Shown here one piece after another: positions 23,124 to 35,789 of a stretch of 64,000 nucleotides of DNA (positions are counted from its first letter, which is position 1; each line of letters starts with the position of its first letter). The translations under genes and the position numbers were made by a program. The DNA is from Eustoma russellianum (taxonomy: Eukaryota > Streptophyta > Magnoliopsida > Gentianales > Gentianaceae): the NCBI GenBank assembly GCA_036186865.1, contig AP025057.1, positions 22,026,277-22,090,276 of the forward strand, written 5' to 3'. A model generated the notes under the pieces. The model saw nothing but the letters and a program-made list of their open reading frames with translations. It was not told the origin of the DNA and did not search any database.

Positions 23124-25053
23124 GTTGACATGTATGCCCTTTCTTGAGGATGTAAAAGATGCAATTTGGAGTTTGTATCCCAATAGCTGTAGGTCCGAAT
23201 GATTATAATGGGTGTTTCTTTCGGAGCTGTTGGGACATTATTAACGGCGATGTCCATCGTGCCATTCAGGAACTTTCTAATCTTTCACCTTCCAACAGAC
23301 GATGAGTAGCTCGATGATTATTTTGATACCTAAGATATCACACCCGCAGACTTCCGCAGATTATCGGCCAAATTTTGTAGCCAAATAGGGACACGACTAC
23401 TTGCTTGACGTCTCCATATACTGCTACCACTGTTGATATCGCCTGAACTGGCAAGATTTTTGAAAGGCCATGACATATCGAAACAGGTCTTGCTGGCCCA
23501 TGAGATGGTACATTTATTAGATAAAAAAGTGAGGGGCTCGAACCTGTGGTAAAATTGGATATGATAAAAGCTTTTGATCTAGTTAATTGGACTTTTCTTC
23601 AGCTTCTTTTACTGAAATTTGGATTTTCAAATAGATTCATCACAATGGTTTTAAATCACTTGCGTGGAACGTACATCTCGGTGTTAATCAATGGTTCACC
23701 ATGTGGATTTTTCTAGCCTCAACGCGGGGTTAAGCAAAGAGAACCATTATAACCTATTTTATTCATTTTAGCTTCTGAAGCTTTTTCACGTGGATTGAAT
23801 AGTTTGATTACTCGAGGCATCTTGACCCCATTTGCTATAGGCCGTACCCCACAAAATATTTCTCACTTGGTATTTGCGGATGATCTACTCATTTTCTTAA
23901 ATGGTAACTTGCGTCACTTTTGGGCTCTTTTTTCAAAACGCATCTGGTCAGGCGGTAAACTTCTGGAATAGTCATTTTGTTCCCTCCATCATTATTACCT
24001 GTTTACAGATCCAAACAATGGAAAGTGCATTAAATATGACAGTGGAGCAACTTCCCATCAAATACTTGGGAGTGATATCTCTTCAAGGGACGAATGAAAC
24101 CTATTTATTGCTTACATCTTATATATCATTTTGATACAAGACTCAATCAATGGCAAAATAGACTCCTCTCGCTAGTCGGGCGTTTGGTACTTATTCGCCA
24201 TGTATTAAGTGCTATACCTCTTTATTACGTTGCGACTATGAAATTGCCCCACAGCACGATTCGAGTGCTACATCATCGTATATGTTCTTTTTTCTAGGGC
24301 TCTGGGGAAGCACAGTATCGCTATCATTGGGTGTTATAGAGACGTTTGTTCACCCCTCCAGAAGAGCGTGGCCTTGGGATACGACGACTAGACATTCTTC
24401 AGCAGGCATACTCTTCTCGCAAATGGTGGCGATACAATACAACAAATAGTGGTTGGTAGCAATTTGTGGCTGCAAAATACGGCCGACGGGGTCACTATCT
24501 AGCACGGCTCATAGATTCTTTAGTGTGGAAGGGATTATGCTCAGTCCACGACCAATGCAATTAGACATCCCAACTGGTTTCGGATTGTTGGATTTGGGGG
24601 AATGAAAATCAAGGACAATTCAGCATTCGATCCGTGTATTATATGTTCAGCCAACCTCGGGCGTCTTTATTCTCACATAAGTTTATCTGGCATAAATTGT
24701 TTTCGTCAAACATACGGCTCTTCTTATGGCGCTTCTATCATCGTGCACTACCCTTGCCAGACAATTTAATCCGCTTTGTAGTTGCACGACCCACACGTTG
24801 TCCATTTTGTACTATTGCAAATTCAACATCTCTACATTTATTCCTAGAGTTTGCGGAGGTGAAAACTCCATGGGAGATTTATGTGGCATTAGTGGATGGC
24901 CCGAGTCCTCGGGTAAATGACATATTCGCATACTTACTTGCATGGTGGATGTTTATAACAAGCAAATCAATTCGAGGCAATCTGCGTATTTTTCTCCCAA
25001 GCATTATCATGTGGGAAGTATGGAAATCATACGCAGCCATAATCGGTTTGTGA
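23124..25053 (+). pseudogene. L1 reverse transcriptase and zf-RVT region of L2, broken
   Basis: It resumes the LINE after R. The reverse transcriptase motif KLDMIKAFDLVNW is at about 23549, then FGFSNRFITMVLNHLRGTYI, PQRGVKQREPL (the RGxxQGDPLS motif with changes) and the catalytic LVFADDLLIFLNG near 23870. LPIKYLG and RLNQWQNRLLSLVGRLVLIR mark the region after the active site. The zf-RVT part spans 24634-25053 (HKFIWHKLFSSNIRLFLWRF, with CPFC). Many stops and shifts are present. Its RNase H and 3' UTR are missing because E2 interrupts it. Confidence 0.75.
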
Positions 25054-25061
25054 GCAAATTC

Positions 25062-27441
25062 TGTTCAAAAATCGGGGTTTGAGTGACTTGAAAATACATG
25101 ATTTAAATGTTACGAGTTTACGAAATGCATGAAATATGTGTTACTTGATATATGCACGTGATAAAAATGATTTACAAGTTTATACATATTGTTGTCATAC
25201 TAACAAGCCATGAAGCATTAAGGCTTACATCATATGGCAAACGTTTGTTGTCTTTATACTATTTTAAGGTGCCATGATTAATGAACTAAACTAGTTCATT
25301 AAGTGAAGTGCTTAAGTTAATGAACTAACTAGTTCATTAAATGAAGACATAATTGGAGAGAACTATATGGCAACAAACTTGAAATGGAAAGTCTTCTCAT
25401 CTCCGCACCTCAAATCACACGCCACATACATATATATTTCATATACAAATTTTTTAAAGACACTACATGCTTCCACTGACACGTCATATATTTATAAACA
25501 TACGTCAACGTCACATCACTATATACACCTCCTATTTATGAGTATATTCAGGTTTTATATCATATATTACAAGTCAGGTGACGTCAAAATTATAACGACG
25601 TGTTACAAAGTCATAAACTGAAAATTGTCAAATCGGGTGACTACCGAAACTCCCGACATGTCACGTACTTGCCATATGAAGATGGCCAGCCCATATACAT
25701 CAAAAATATTCAAACTTTTTATGATCCGCATGTTAAATTCATCCACAAGGTAATACCATGTTTGCACACATAAATCACCCACAATTTAGTCTAGATTTGT
25801 GGAGAATTCAAACTCAAGCATATTTTGGCACATGGGGCATTTATACTCAGCTATTGGAGCTGAATATGCAACTCATTTTATGTATATTATGTGTGACATA
25901 ATATATATTACGTGTGCAGGAAGTTTGAAATTAATCAGAGAAAACTCGCGTAATCGACGAAAGTCGAAATTTCGGTTTTCTACAAACCTACACACATGGA
26001 ACGTTTGTAATATTGATGTAACATGTATCTAGACACTTCTTACACATTTAAGACAAGTTAAAGTGTTCTAGAAAATTCAAATTAAGGCTGATTACAATTT
26101 ACCATATATGTGTGAATATTATGCATTATTTGACAAAGTTGACATAAAAAGAATTCAGCACATGTGCAGCCTATATCACATGCCATTTTCAGCTTTGTTG
26201 GAGCCTAGGTGGAGCTTATTTGGAACTTCAATTGGTGGAGCATATGCCACACGTTATTTGTAACACTGAAGAGAGCAACACATAAGGAAAGAATTCAAAA
26301 GAAAACACATGCTGAAAATTTCATCACATGTTGAAGAGCTGGCTGATTTTTGAGTCCTCAATGTCTTCAATTGTCTTCCAAAATTTAAGGGGATTGAATT
26401 ACGATTATATGGTAGTTATTCACCTTGATTTTAAGCACATGTGTCAGATTTCTTTGAAGAAATTCCAGCTCATTTAAGGAATGCCAAGGTGGATTAAAGA
26501 TGGTCTATCAAGAAGTGACAACTCGGCAAAGACAAGTCATTCCTCCAATCATATTGCACCAAGTAAGCAAGGTTGTGTCACCATCTTATACAAGAAAATA
26601 TTCCAAGGATATTCAAGACAATTTTCAAGGAAGAATGCAAACCCTAGGGGGCGGCCAAGACAAAATAAAAAGGGCAAGATGGTGAAAGACAAGGCTAAGC
26701 AAAATTGATATTCCTACAAGTTCAAAAAGCAAGATTACTCTCTTTCTTCTTCCTTTCTTTCTCTTGCTCTTAGCCTCAAGCATATCATTCTTATATTTCA
26801 TATATTATATAGGCTTTGATTATACCACCTACACTCGTTCATTTCTTGTAAAAGATTGATCAAGGTGTGATCAAGCCTTCATTCGGTCGGTGGTGGTGTT
26901 CGTGATTGGTTTGTTTATTTGTTTTGATTGTAAAAGGGTGGAGTTGGTGTCTAACTCTAGTCATCCTTGTGGTAAGGTGTTTTTTTTTAGTGAAAACCGA
27001 AGAAGGTGTGCTCAAAGACTGGAGTAGGTTGTTTTAACCGAACCAGTATAAAATTCTCGATGTTCTTACTTTTCAGCACTTTTACTTTCAGTTCTTGTTT
27101 CTACATCGTTTCTATTGCGCGCGGTAAAAATAGCAAACGATTTTCAAGAATCACAAAATTTGTCAGAAACATAGCCATGCGTCCTAGCTTCATTTGGCAC
27201 AAGTTTCATCTCATTTGGATGAGTATAAGTTAGTCAAACGTTAATAGTTCTGAAACTAGTGCAATCTGATTCTCAGATTTGCAAAGGTCGAGAACATCAA
27301 CAAGGTTGACATATTTACCAAGGGAATTGTGAAAAACTACTTTAACCCATTCAAATACACATCTTGAGGGTCTTACCATAAAATTTTCAGGTCATTTAAA
27401 TTCCCAATTAATAGGAATAAATTTTTTATTTCGGAGTACAG
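25062..27441 (+). mobile_element. Type-E Sirevirus LTR (E2), 3'-truncated
   Basis: It starts TGTTCAAAAATCGGGGTTTG and runs in the same order as the reverse complement of the C-element 5' LTR. The twin palindromes are at 25277-25340. It ends abruptly at GGAGTAC, about 280 bp short of the expected CCTACA end, where G2 pol sequence begins. A possible core promoter (ATATTATATAGG near 26804) precedes GACTGGAGTAGG text. No gene is present: the open frames at 25367, 25799, 26481 and 27006 have no counterpart in intact form in the other LTR copies. Confidence 0.85.
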
Positions 27442-30400
27442 CTTCCCGCTCAGTATGATTACTCCATTGTCTTTCACAAATGGAATTGTTCGTTTCCTTA
27501 GCACCTGCTCTTTACGGTCCACGATCTGTATAGGAACTTCTTCATACGTCACGTCATCCTTAATAGTTATGGGCTGCTGCTCTAGTATATGATCCAGATC
27601 GCGTACATATCGCCGTAACTGAGATACGTGAAACACATTATGTACCTGGGATAATGTAGGAGGTAAGGCCAACCGATATGCAACAGCTCCAACTTTCTCT
27701 AGTATCTCATAAGGGCCAATAAATCTAGGGCTTAGTTTTCCTTTAATCCCAAATCTAATCACGCCCTTGGTAGGTAAAACCCGCAAATATACTTTCTCGC
27801 CTACTTCAAACTCAACCGGTCGTCTTTTTTATCCGCCCAGCTTTTGCTACGACTCTTGAGCAGCTTTCAATCTATCACGTATCACCTTGATCTTTTCCAG
27901 AGTCTGCTCTACCAGTTCCAGACCCGTAATAGTCCTCTCAACAACTTCATCCCAATATAACGGAGATCGACACTTCCTTCCATACAACGCTTCGAACGGT
28001 GCCATACCAATAGAGTTGTGATGAAGCTTTTTTTGTAAGAGAACTCAATCAACTTTACTGATTTGTCCCAGCTACCCTTGAAATCCAAAGTGCAAGCGCG
28101 TAGTATATCTTCCAATGTCTGTATGGTATGCTCTGACTGTTCATCTGTCTGTGGGTGAAATGATGTACTCATCCGGAGTTCGGTACCCATGGCATTTTGA
28201 TAAGCTCTCCAGAATCGTGAAGTAAAATGTGGATCTCTATCGCATACCATGCTGACCGGTGTCCCATACAGACTGACTATTTCATTCATATACATGCTCA
28301 CCAGCTTTTCTATAGACGTCTGGATTGACATGGATAATAAATGTGCCGATTTAGTGAGACGATCCACGATTACCCAAATCGTATCATAACCGTTGCGACT
28401 CTTAGGGAGTCCGGTAACAAAGTCCATCGTAATATGCTCCTATTTCTACTCCAAAATTTCTAATGGCTGTAATAGTCCCGCTGGCTTCTGATGTTCTGCT
28501 TCGACTTGTTGACAAGTAAGACATCTCTCTACAAACTCCTCAAGCTCGCGATATAACGCTTCATGTCGTTCCACCAATAGTTTTTTTTAAGATCCTGGTA
28601 CATCTTTGTGGCTCCCGGATGTATAGATAACCTCGAGTTATGAGCTTCATTTATGATATCTCTTTTTTCCATCAATGTTTGGCACACACAATCTCTCCTT
28701 GGACCAAAGACTGCCATCATTATGCAACTGAAAATCCTTCACTGGTCGTTCTTTAAACTGATGCTTGACAATGGTCATCAACTCAGAATCCTCCTTTTGT
28801 GCCTCTTTAATTCTATCAATTAAAGTAGGGTGATCATCAACTTAGCCAGAATATTCGCAGTCGAGTCAACCATATCCAATCCAAACTCGACTATCTCTCT
28901 CTCCAGAGGCGTCTGTCTAGCATGGCTTGACTTCCTACTTAATTCATCTGCCACCTTTTTTGCCTTACCTGGATGATAATGAATTGCGAGGTCGTAATCC
29001 TTTATCAACTCCAGCCATCTCGTCTGTCTCATTTTTAGTTCCTTTTGGGTGAAAGATATTTCAAACTCTTGTGATCCGTGTAGATTTCGTATCTCTCTCC
29101 ATATAAATAATGTCTCCATATCTTAAGCGCAAATACCACTGCTGCTAGTTCCAGGTCATGGGTAGGGTAATTCTGCTCATAGGGTTTCAACTGTCTTGAT
29201 GAGTATGCAATTACTCGTTCCTTTTGCATTACACACAACCTAGTCCATTCTTTGAAGCATCACTATAACCACAAATCCGTCTCCTAAGATTGGTTGTGCT
29301 AATACTAGTGCCGAGGTCAATTCTTCTTAAGTTTGGTGAAGCTCTGTTTGCAATCAGAAGTCCAATCATATCGCATCTTTTTCTGCATCAATCGAGTCAG
29401 TGGGACTGCAATCTTGAGAATCCTTCAACAAATTTCTGATAATAACCTGTAAGTCCCAAGAACTCCTCACTTCAGTCACATTTGTCGGCCTGGGCCATTC
29501 CGTAATAGCCTCAAACTTTTTTGCGTCTACGGAGATACCATCCTTAGACACAACATGACCCAAAAATGCAACACTATGGAGCCAAAACTCGCACTCGCTG
29601 AATTTAGCATATAGCTTCTCTCTTTCTTATCATTCAGTGTTACCCTTAGATGCTCCGCGTGGGTTTCTTCGTCCGGTGAATATATCAGGATATCGTCAAT
29701 AAAGACCACCACGAACTTATCCAACTGATCCCGAAATACTGTGTTGATTAAATCCATGAATGTGTGCAGGTGTGTTGGTCAATCCGAACGGCATCACTAA
29801 GAACTCATAATGTCCATATCTTGTACGAAAAGCAGTCTTAGTGATATCATCTGCCTTGATCTTCAGCTGATGGTAACCAGAGCGGAGATCAATCTTGCTG
29901 AACACTTTAGCACTTCTTAATTGATCGAACAAATCGTTGATTCGAGGCTATCGATTTTGATAGTTGATTTATTCAGCTCTCGATAATCATACAGAGTCGT
30001 ATGCTGCCATCCTTCTTCTTAACGAACAACATGGAGCTCCCCATGGTGATACACTAGGCCGTATGAACTTCTTATCTATCAATTCTTGCAACTGTGATTT
30101 CAATTCCTTCAATTCAGCTGGGGCCATTCTATACAGCGCCTTTGAGATCGGTTCAGCTCCTGGAACAACATTAATCTCAAATTCAATCTCTCTGTCCGAG
30201 GCAAGCCTGGTAGGTCATCTGGAATACATCTGTGAACTCCTTGACTACTCGGAATACTGTCAATTGATGGGGTCTCTGGATCCTTGCCGAGAGCATACAC
30301 AAGAAATCCTTCCTACCCTTTTTCAGTGATCGAAACGCTTTTGCTGCTGTCAGATAAATATTCTGTGGTATCTTTTTCTTCTTGGAGTTCCCTTGATAGA

Positions 30401-30760
30401 TCACTTCTTCTCGCATTGGATCCTTAATCATCACACGCTTACCACGACAATCAATGTAGGCATGGTGTTTGAACAACCAATCCATGCCTAGAATAATGTC
30501 AAAGTCCCCAATCTGTATAGGAATTAGGGTATCTTCGAACTTCTGTCCTCCCATTTCTATCTCGCAATTCTCATATATATGATGTGAAATGATCACCTGA
30601 TCACCAGCTGCTTGAACGCGATAAGGCGTATCCAGCCATGCGGACAATTATCAAGGTTCTTAGCAAACCTTTTTCGATACAAAGGAGTGGCTTGCACCAC
30701 TATCAAATAACACGTTGGCAGGTATGTTGTTTGCTAATATGACACCTGAGGCGATTCATA
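27442..30760 (-). pseudogene. pol of G2 (PR-RT-RH-INT-chromo), broken
   Basis: Protease reads VLFDSGASHSFVSK (about 30710-30670). Reverse transcriptase has FSKIDLRSGYHQLKI (near 29900), FLVMPFGLTN and the active-site VVVFIDDILIYS (near 29710). RNase H has SRQLKPYEQNYPTHDLELAA (29235-29035). Integrase has its zinc region (CLTCQ near 28520), MDFVTGLPKS (28427) and VCDRDPHFTSRFW (near 28240), with the final glutamate expected in EDILRA. After PRFIGPYEILEKVGAVAYRL the C-terminal frame shifts near 27465, where another frame gives QWSNHTEREA, the chromodomain-like motif. Then it is cut off. Several stops and shifts make it inactive. Confidence 0.85.
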
Positions 30761-30799
30761 ATTCAAATATGCAATTCCTAAGTAAACAGATAATATCAT

Positions 30800-31968
30800 A
30801 AACTTTCAAAATGAAATATACCTGTCACAACGTCTGGGCATCTAGAACCCCTCATCTGTCATCACATGTACTCTGGCATTGGCCCGTGGGCCATCTCTCT
30901 GCTGGGTGCGCTCTCTGTGGTCCCTTCCGAGGCTTTGGACAATCTCTGATCATGTGTCCAGTCTTTCCACAATTGAAACATGCTCCAGTCTTCAATAAAC
31001 AGTCTCCTCTATGCTGTCGCTGACAAGTGGCACACTTAGGTATCGCAGCTGCTGTGGGGGAGGTTGTGGCTTCGGTGGCTGAAATTCTTGATGTACGTCC
31101 ACCATCTCTTTTAGCAGTCTTAGTCCACTTATTGGACTGGCCATCTCCAAACTCTTGGGCCTTTTGCCCATGTCAGAATCACGCCTGATGATGTCCCTTT
31201 CTACTCGATAACAGGCATCCAGCAATTCACCAAAATCCTTCGGGTTGGCATTCACAATCCAGGTGCGAATACGTGGGTTCAGTCCTCTCTCAAACTTGAT
31301 CATTTTCAGTTGTTCATCCCCATAATCGCTGGAACATATCTTCCCAATGCAGTAAATCGGTTGGCATAGTCCGCCACTGTCATACCACGTCTGAGTCAAG
31401 ACTCAACATCCCTATCTTCTGTAAGGTAACTGATGGTGGAATATAGAATTTGCGGAACTCTCTCAGAAATCGCTCCCAAGTAACTGGAGCTGGCAAATGC
31501 TGCAAATTAGTGGTCCACCATTGATCGGCCTCACCAGTCAGAAAAGGCTTGATAACCTGGGCTTTTCTCCTCTGGTATGAATCAGCTCAAAATTATTCTG
31601 TACTTCCTTTAGCCATTTCTCGACTATGTCAGGGTCAGATCCACCTTCAAAGTTAGGGATGCGGGCCTTCTTCATTTCTCCGTAAAAGAAACGAGTACCA
31701 TGCTGTGGTGGAGATGGTGGTGGTGGCGGTGGCGGTGGAGGTGTCGCATGATTCTGGTGGCTGTTATTACATACCGCATGTCCTATTTGTACTAAAGCTT
31801 GCAGGACAGCCTGCTGAAAATCTCCCTGGCCCTGCTGCTGTGGAGGTGGAGGCACATGCTCGGTGTAAAGTGAAATCGGTCCTCTCTGCGGGGTGTCTGT
31901 GGCGGTGGAGGAAGGGATAGCTGGGCAGGTTTGTCAGCGCGCGGTCTACCTCTAGGTCGTGAAGACAT
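30800..31968 (-). pseudogene. gag of G2, broken
   Basis: It starts at the ATG at 31968 (MSSRPRGRPRADKPAQ). A frameshift near 31860 leads to a glutamine- and proline-rich stretch, then RFFYGEMKKARIPNFEGGSD (about 31690-31630), the opening of the Retrotrans_gag domain. The rest lies in shifting frames (31399-30992). A zinc knuckle CFNCGKTGHMIRDC (about 30990-30950) is intact and follows PKCATCQRQHRGDC, a cysteine pattern usual in chromovirus Gag. The protein would package RNA; this copy is not translatable as one frame. Confidence 0.75.
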
Positions 31969-32204
31969 CCTATTGAAAGCAGTATTATTAGTAATAATTT
32001 TATATGTGAAATGCTTAGTTCAAAATTTGTAAAATTAAGGTTTTAATTGAGGACTTACTAATCCAAGTAAAATTTTAAATATTTTTTTTTATCTGAATAT
32101 CCCTAACCATTCTAAGGATCCTCATCTAAGAATATCACTCTTGGTCTAATATCATAACTTAAGTTCTAAGATCATCACTTAATCTTCTAAGTGCTTACTT
32201 TACT

Positions 32205-32274
32205 GTTCCCTCCCCCCTTCCCCCCCCCCTCCCCCCCTCCCGCCGTGGATCTATAGCCTTTTGCTCTGATACCA
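32205..32274 (-). other. Primer-binding site and G-rich leader of G2
   Basis: The complement of TGGTATCAGAGCAA lies at 32261-32274, two bases from the LTR end. Just downstream in the element (32205-32243) the sense strand is a purine run with seven-plus G tracts (GGGAGGGGGGGAGGGG). This could fold as a G-quadruplex in the leader RNA near the primer site. It could equally be a slipped, low-complexity run. Confidence 0.75.
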
Positions 32275-34382
32275 ACTGTAGCGCCCCGACTGGAACTAGG
32301 GTTTCGGCACGGTGCACCCGCCATACTCTACTACAAGCAGTACAAGGCGTCAATACTATACATGTGCATGTCGACATGAATCGTAATCGATATAGCGGAA
32401 GCAACATAAAATAAGCTCACGACATGCATAATAATAATACAAATCGTTCAAACACGTACAAACCGCAAGCACAATGTCTCACAATGGTCTTATTACATCA
32501 CAATGAGATAAGCTCAACACAAAAGGTACATAGCTTCAGCCTATTCCTCAGCTCACGGATAATCTATCTGGGGTTCCTCCTCAATGAACAAGGCGTCAGG
32601 GTTCTTGTTCTCTGAAATGTTATGAGGCAAGTATGAGCGATAGCCACCAACTTTTAATCGCTCAGCAAGTAGTCTTTATAGATACTTCATGTGGATCATA
32701 CATGGGGAGACGGGGTAATAAGTAGTAATAAGGTAACAAACATACATAATCACATCTCCGTTTACAATTAATAACATGATATATAAGAATAAAACAAAAC
32801 TAAGATTTTACATCATACCTTAGAGATCATAGCATTCTTCCTCGGCATATCCTTAGCCTACCTTCCATATTTGAATACTAATCCATCTTATGCTAAGGTC
32901 ATAACTTACATTCATCACTTCTACGTGTATCATCTTCTTTAATCATCTTAAGGCATAATGATCGTACAAATATTCTGATCATCACCTAAGGAACACGATC
33001 ATGACATAATGCATAAAACATGACTTTTCATAAAATGACTTCTTCGTAAACATGACTTTTCATAAATATGGCATTTCATAACTTGACATGATTTTCATAA
33101 CTTGCGTAAAATGACATATTCATAACTTGCATAACATGACCTTTTCATAACATGAAGACATAACATTTACATCATTGGCTATAGCACTTTTCATAAGAAT
33201 AATAACGCACGACATACCGAATGATTTCCCATATAGTACATGTACAACATAACATCATGAACATAGGTACCTGTGCTAACGGTGACGCATTACGACTGAG
33301 ATCCCGTGTCCCAGACCCGGTGTTACACTCAACCATAATCTAAACATGGGCCCCTGACACCTACCACTCCGGTCCCGATGTCAGGACAGAGCTACAACAT
33401 AACATAACATAACATAACATAACATGGTCATAACATAACATGGGTCATTGGAATCATCCGTCTCGTGTTTATTATTCCTATGCATATGAACTTTAAAACA
33501 TGTGATTCAAAATATAACTTTTCAAACTTTGATTTCATGCAACATGAGACTCGGTCATATGAAGGCACTTTGGTCATTCTACATTTTGTAACATCATCAC
33601 TTACTTAATTTCCTTCTACGTATCACAACTTAAAGAAAATACTTTCACCTCCAAATAAATACCATTCGGCTATCACACTAAAACAGCCCCCTTTTTCCAT
33701 CTTCATCACACAATAATTTGGTAACTTCTATTCCACACATACATTTCATAATTCATAATTTAAATGCTACATCATGAAAATTTCTAATTACTTTAACATT
33801 TCATCTAAGATTTCATAACTTACATTTTATCATAACATATCTATGTTAGTATATATAACATGTAACATATCATGTGCATACATTGTAAAAGTTAGTAGTC
33901 TTATATTTACACATACATAAATATGGACTATTTATTTTCATACTTTTCATAACATAATACATAATTTACATACTTAACCTACTTTCATAACTTAACATAT
34001 TCATCATATATACATATATACTTGTATAAAAATATATGAAATCATTTGTCACTAAGGCCTAATGGCCGAATATATATATACATGGTATATACATATATAA
34101 ATCATTTTATGATATATTGTATAATATCCAAAACTTATTCATTTTCATATCTTAACATATATATTATACATATATACATATGTGTACAACATAATAAATT
34201 TGTTTTCTCATAAAAAGGCTTAAGGCCGAAAATAAATCATGTATCTATATATTTATATTTATTTGTCTTATAATATATTATACATTCAAACTTACTCATA
34301 TTTCATCACATATTTATCTTAACTATTGAAATATACTATTCATAAAATTAAAGTCAATTAAGCAAAAAATTACTTAATGTCC

Positions 34383-34384
<2 letters not shown>

Positions 34385-34427
<43 letters not shown>

Positions 34428-34436
34428 ATTATATTT
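34385..34436. repeat. TA microsatellite in the G2 LTR
   Basis: Almost pure alternating AT, broken once by ATTATA. A second run lies at 34899-34940. Such tracts are unstable and probably differ between individuals. Confidence 0.9.
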
Positions 34437-34896
34437 TAACAATTTATATACTCTACATATATATAAATATATAAGATATTCTAAATACCATTATTCATGT
34501 TTAACATATATAATACACTTATGTGTACATAATACATTTAAAAATTATTCATAATCGTAAATAGAACATAAAACCGAAAAGTATATATATATAATATACA
34601 TATGTACGTAATACATAAAACTAATACACCAATACTTATTCATTTTCTCTCTTTAACATATATCTTACACATATATGTATACATAAAACATGTAAAACCA
34701 TATTTTAACCTTAAATGGTCTTAAAGCCATACATATATATATAATTTCCGTATATACATATTTATATATATGTATACCTAAAAACATTGAGATATATATA
34801 TATATATGTGTGGTGTCTGTGTGTGTAAACCGTATATATATATATCTATATATATATATATAACTATACATCTACATACATCTATATCACAACCAA

Positions 34897-34898
<2 letters not shown>

Positions 34899-34940
<42 letters not shown>
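34899..34940. repeat. TA microsatellite in the G2 LTR, second tract
   Basis: About twenty TA units in a row, flanked by TACATCTATATCACAACC on the left and CTACTTTTATAC on the right. Confidence 0.9.
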
Positions 34941-34942
<2 letters not shown>

Positions 34943-35494
34943 ACTTTTATACAAAACAGTATATTTATTTATATGCATCTACAACTCTATACCTACATAT
35001 ATATACATATATATGTAGATCCGTATATATATACATGTAGATCCATACACTTATACATACATATATATATATATATTTCTAGTTAAAGACGGACGGTACC
35101 GTCTGGCGTTTTATTAATGTTTCCCTCACTTATGACGGAGGAATACCGTGGTTACATGTCGTGTAGGAGACTCTCCAACAGTATTAAAAACAAAATATAT
35201 AGACAGCGCATGTACTAGAAAAAAAAAGCGATGTAGAAGAAAGAACCAAGTTTGAGAAATAAAATTCAGAAAAACTAAATAGCCATTTTGTAGTATATGT
35301 AGCGACGAACTTCTGCAGCGGTGGAAAACTTGGTGGCGATGCAGTTGGCGATGTAGGTGCCGTTGTCAAGAATGCAGTCTCCCCAACATGGGCCAGCATT
35401 TGTCCATAGTATACGATCATCAAAAAGAAGGAATCAGAAGTATGAAAATAGCAATACCGGGATTATGGAAATCAGTTGTTGATGACATACCCCT

Positions 35495-35525
35495 GTTGCC
35501 TGTATTCACCACGAATACAGGCAAC
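35495..35525. repeat. LINE 3' UTR stem-loop 1
   Basis: A perfect inverted repeat with 13-bp arms (GTTGCCTGTATTC and its complement) around a 5-base loop, ACCAC. It lies about 410 bp from the 3' end of the LINE. Confidence 0.9.
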
Positions 35526-35658
35526 ATCCAAGTCTTGATGATTTGTAGGAATGTATAGAAGGCGTCATTTAACCTCGCATGAAGAACAAAAAACGCTTTA
35601 TCTGCAAATAAATAGCAAGAAGGAGCAAAAGAAAAGTATAGATAGAATGCGTACCGGC

Positions 35659-35689
35659 GTTGCCTATATCAACATATGATATAGGCAAC
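35659..35689. repeat. LINE 3' UTR stem-loop 2
   Basis: A perfect inverted repeat with 13-bp arms (GTTGCCTATATCA and its complement) around a 5-base loop, ACATA. The outer seven bases of the arm are the same as in stem-loop 1, 164 bp away. The arms differ at three positions, and each change is matched on the other arm. Confidence 0.9.
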
Positions 35690-35789
35690 AAGATCGCAAG
35701 AAACCCAACCCAATGGGAGACATCGATTAAAGACGTAAATGTGGCGTTGAAGTATCCAATGAATAGCACCCCGAACTTCGCATGGCAAA

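Larger units (their letters stand above)
14858..25061 (+). mobile_element. L1-type LINE (L2), 5'-truncated and split by element R
   Basis: Two parts (14858-15875 and 23124-25061) join across element R to give one L1 ORF2 in order: endonuclease, then reverse transcriptase, then the zf-RVT region. The start of the endonuclease is absent, the usual result of incomplete reverse transcription. The 3' end is cut by E LTR E2 at 25062. The protein text is close to that of the LINE at 35086-40935, so both belong to related plant L1 families. The exact left boundary (14858 to about 14880) is uncertain. Confidence 0.75.
32277..35085 (-). repeat. 5' LTR of G2, left part
   Basis: The reverse complement of the LTR end, TGTAGCGCCCCGAC, is at 32277. 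The sequence follows the G1 solo LTR for its first few hundred bases. It then turns into AT-rich text with repeated ATAACATAACAT and long TA runs (34385-34436, 34899-34940). The LINE interrupts it at about 35086. No gene is present: open frames at 34665-35018 are translations of TA repeats. Confidence 0.8.

Noticed and set aside
27373..27442. Extension of the G2 integrase frame (GKLYSEIKNLFLLIGN)
   Set aside because: This part comes from the E2 LTR beyond the deletion junction, and similar text occurs at 13200 in a non-coding LTR.
34665..35018. Open frames rich in isoleucine and tyrosine
   Set aside because: They are translations of TA and CATA repeats in the G2 LTR and appear on both strands.
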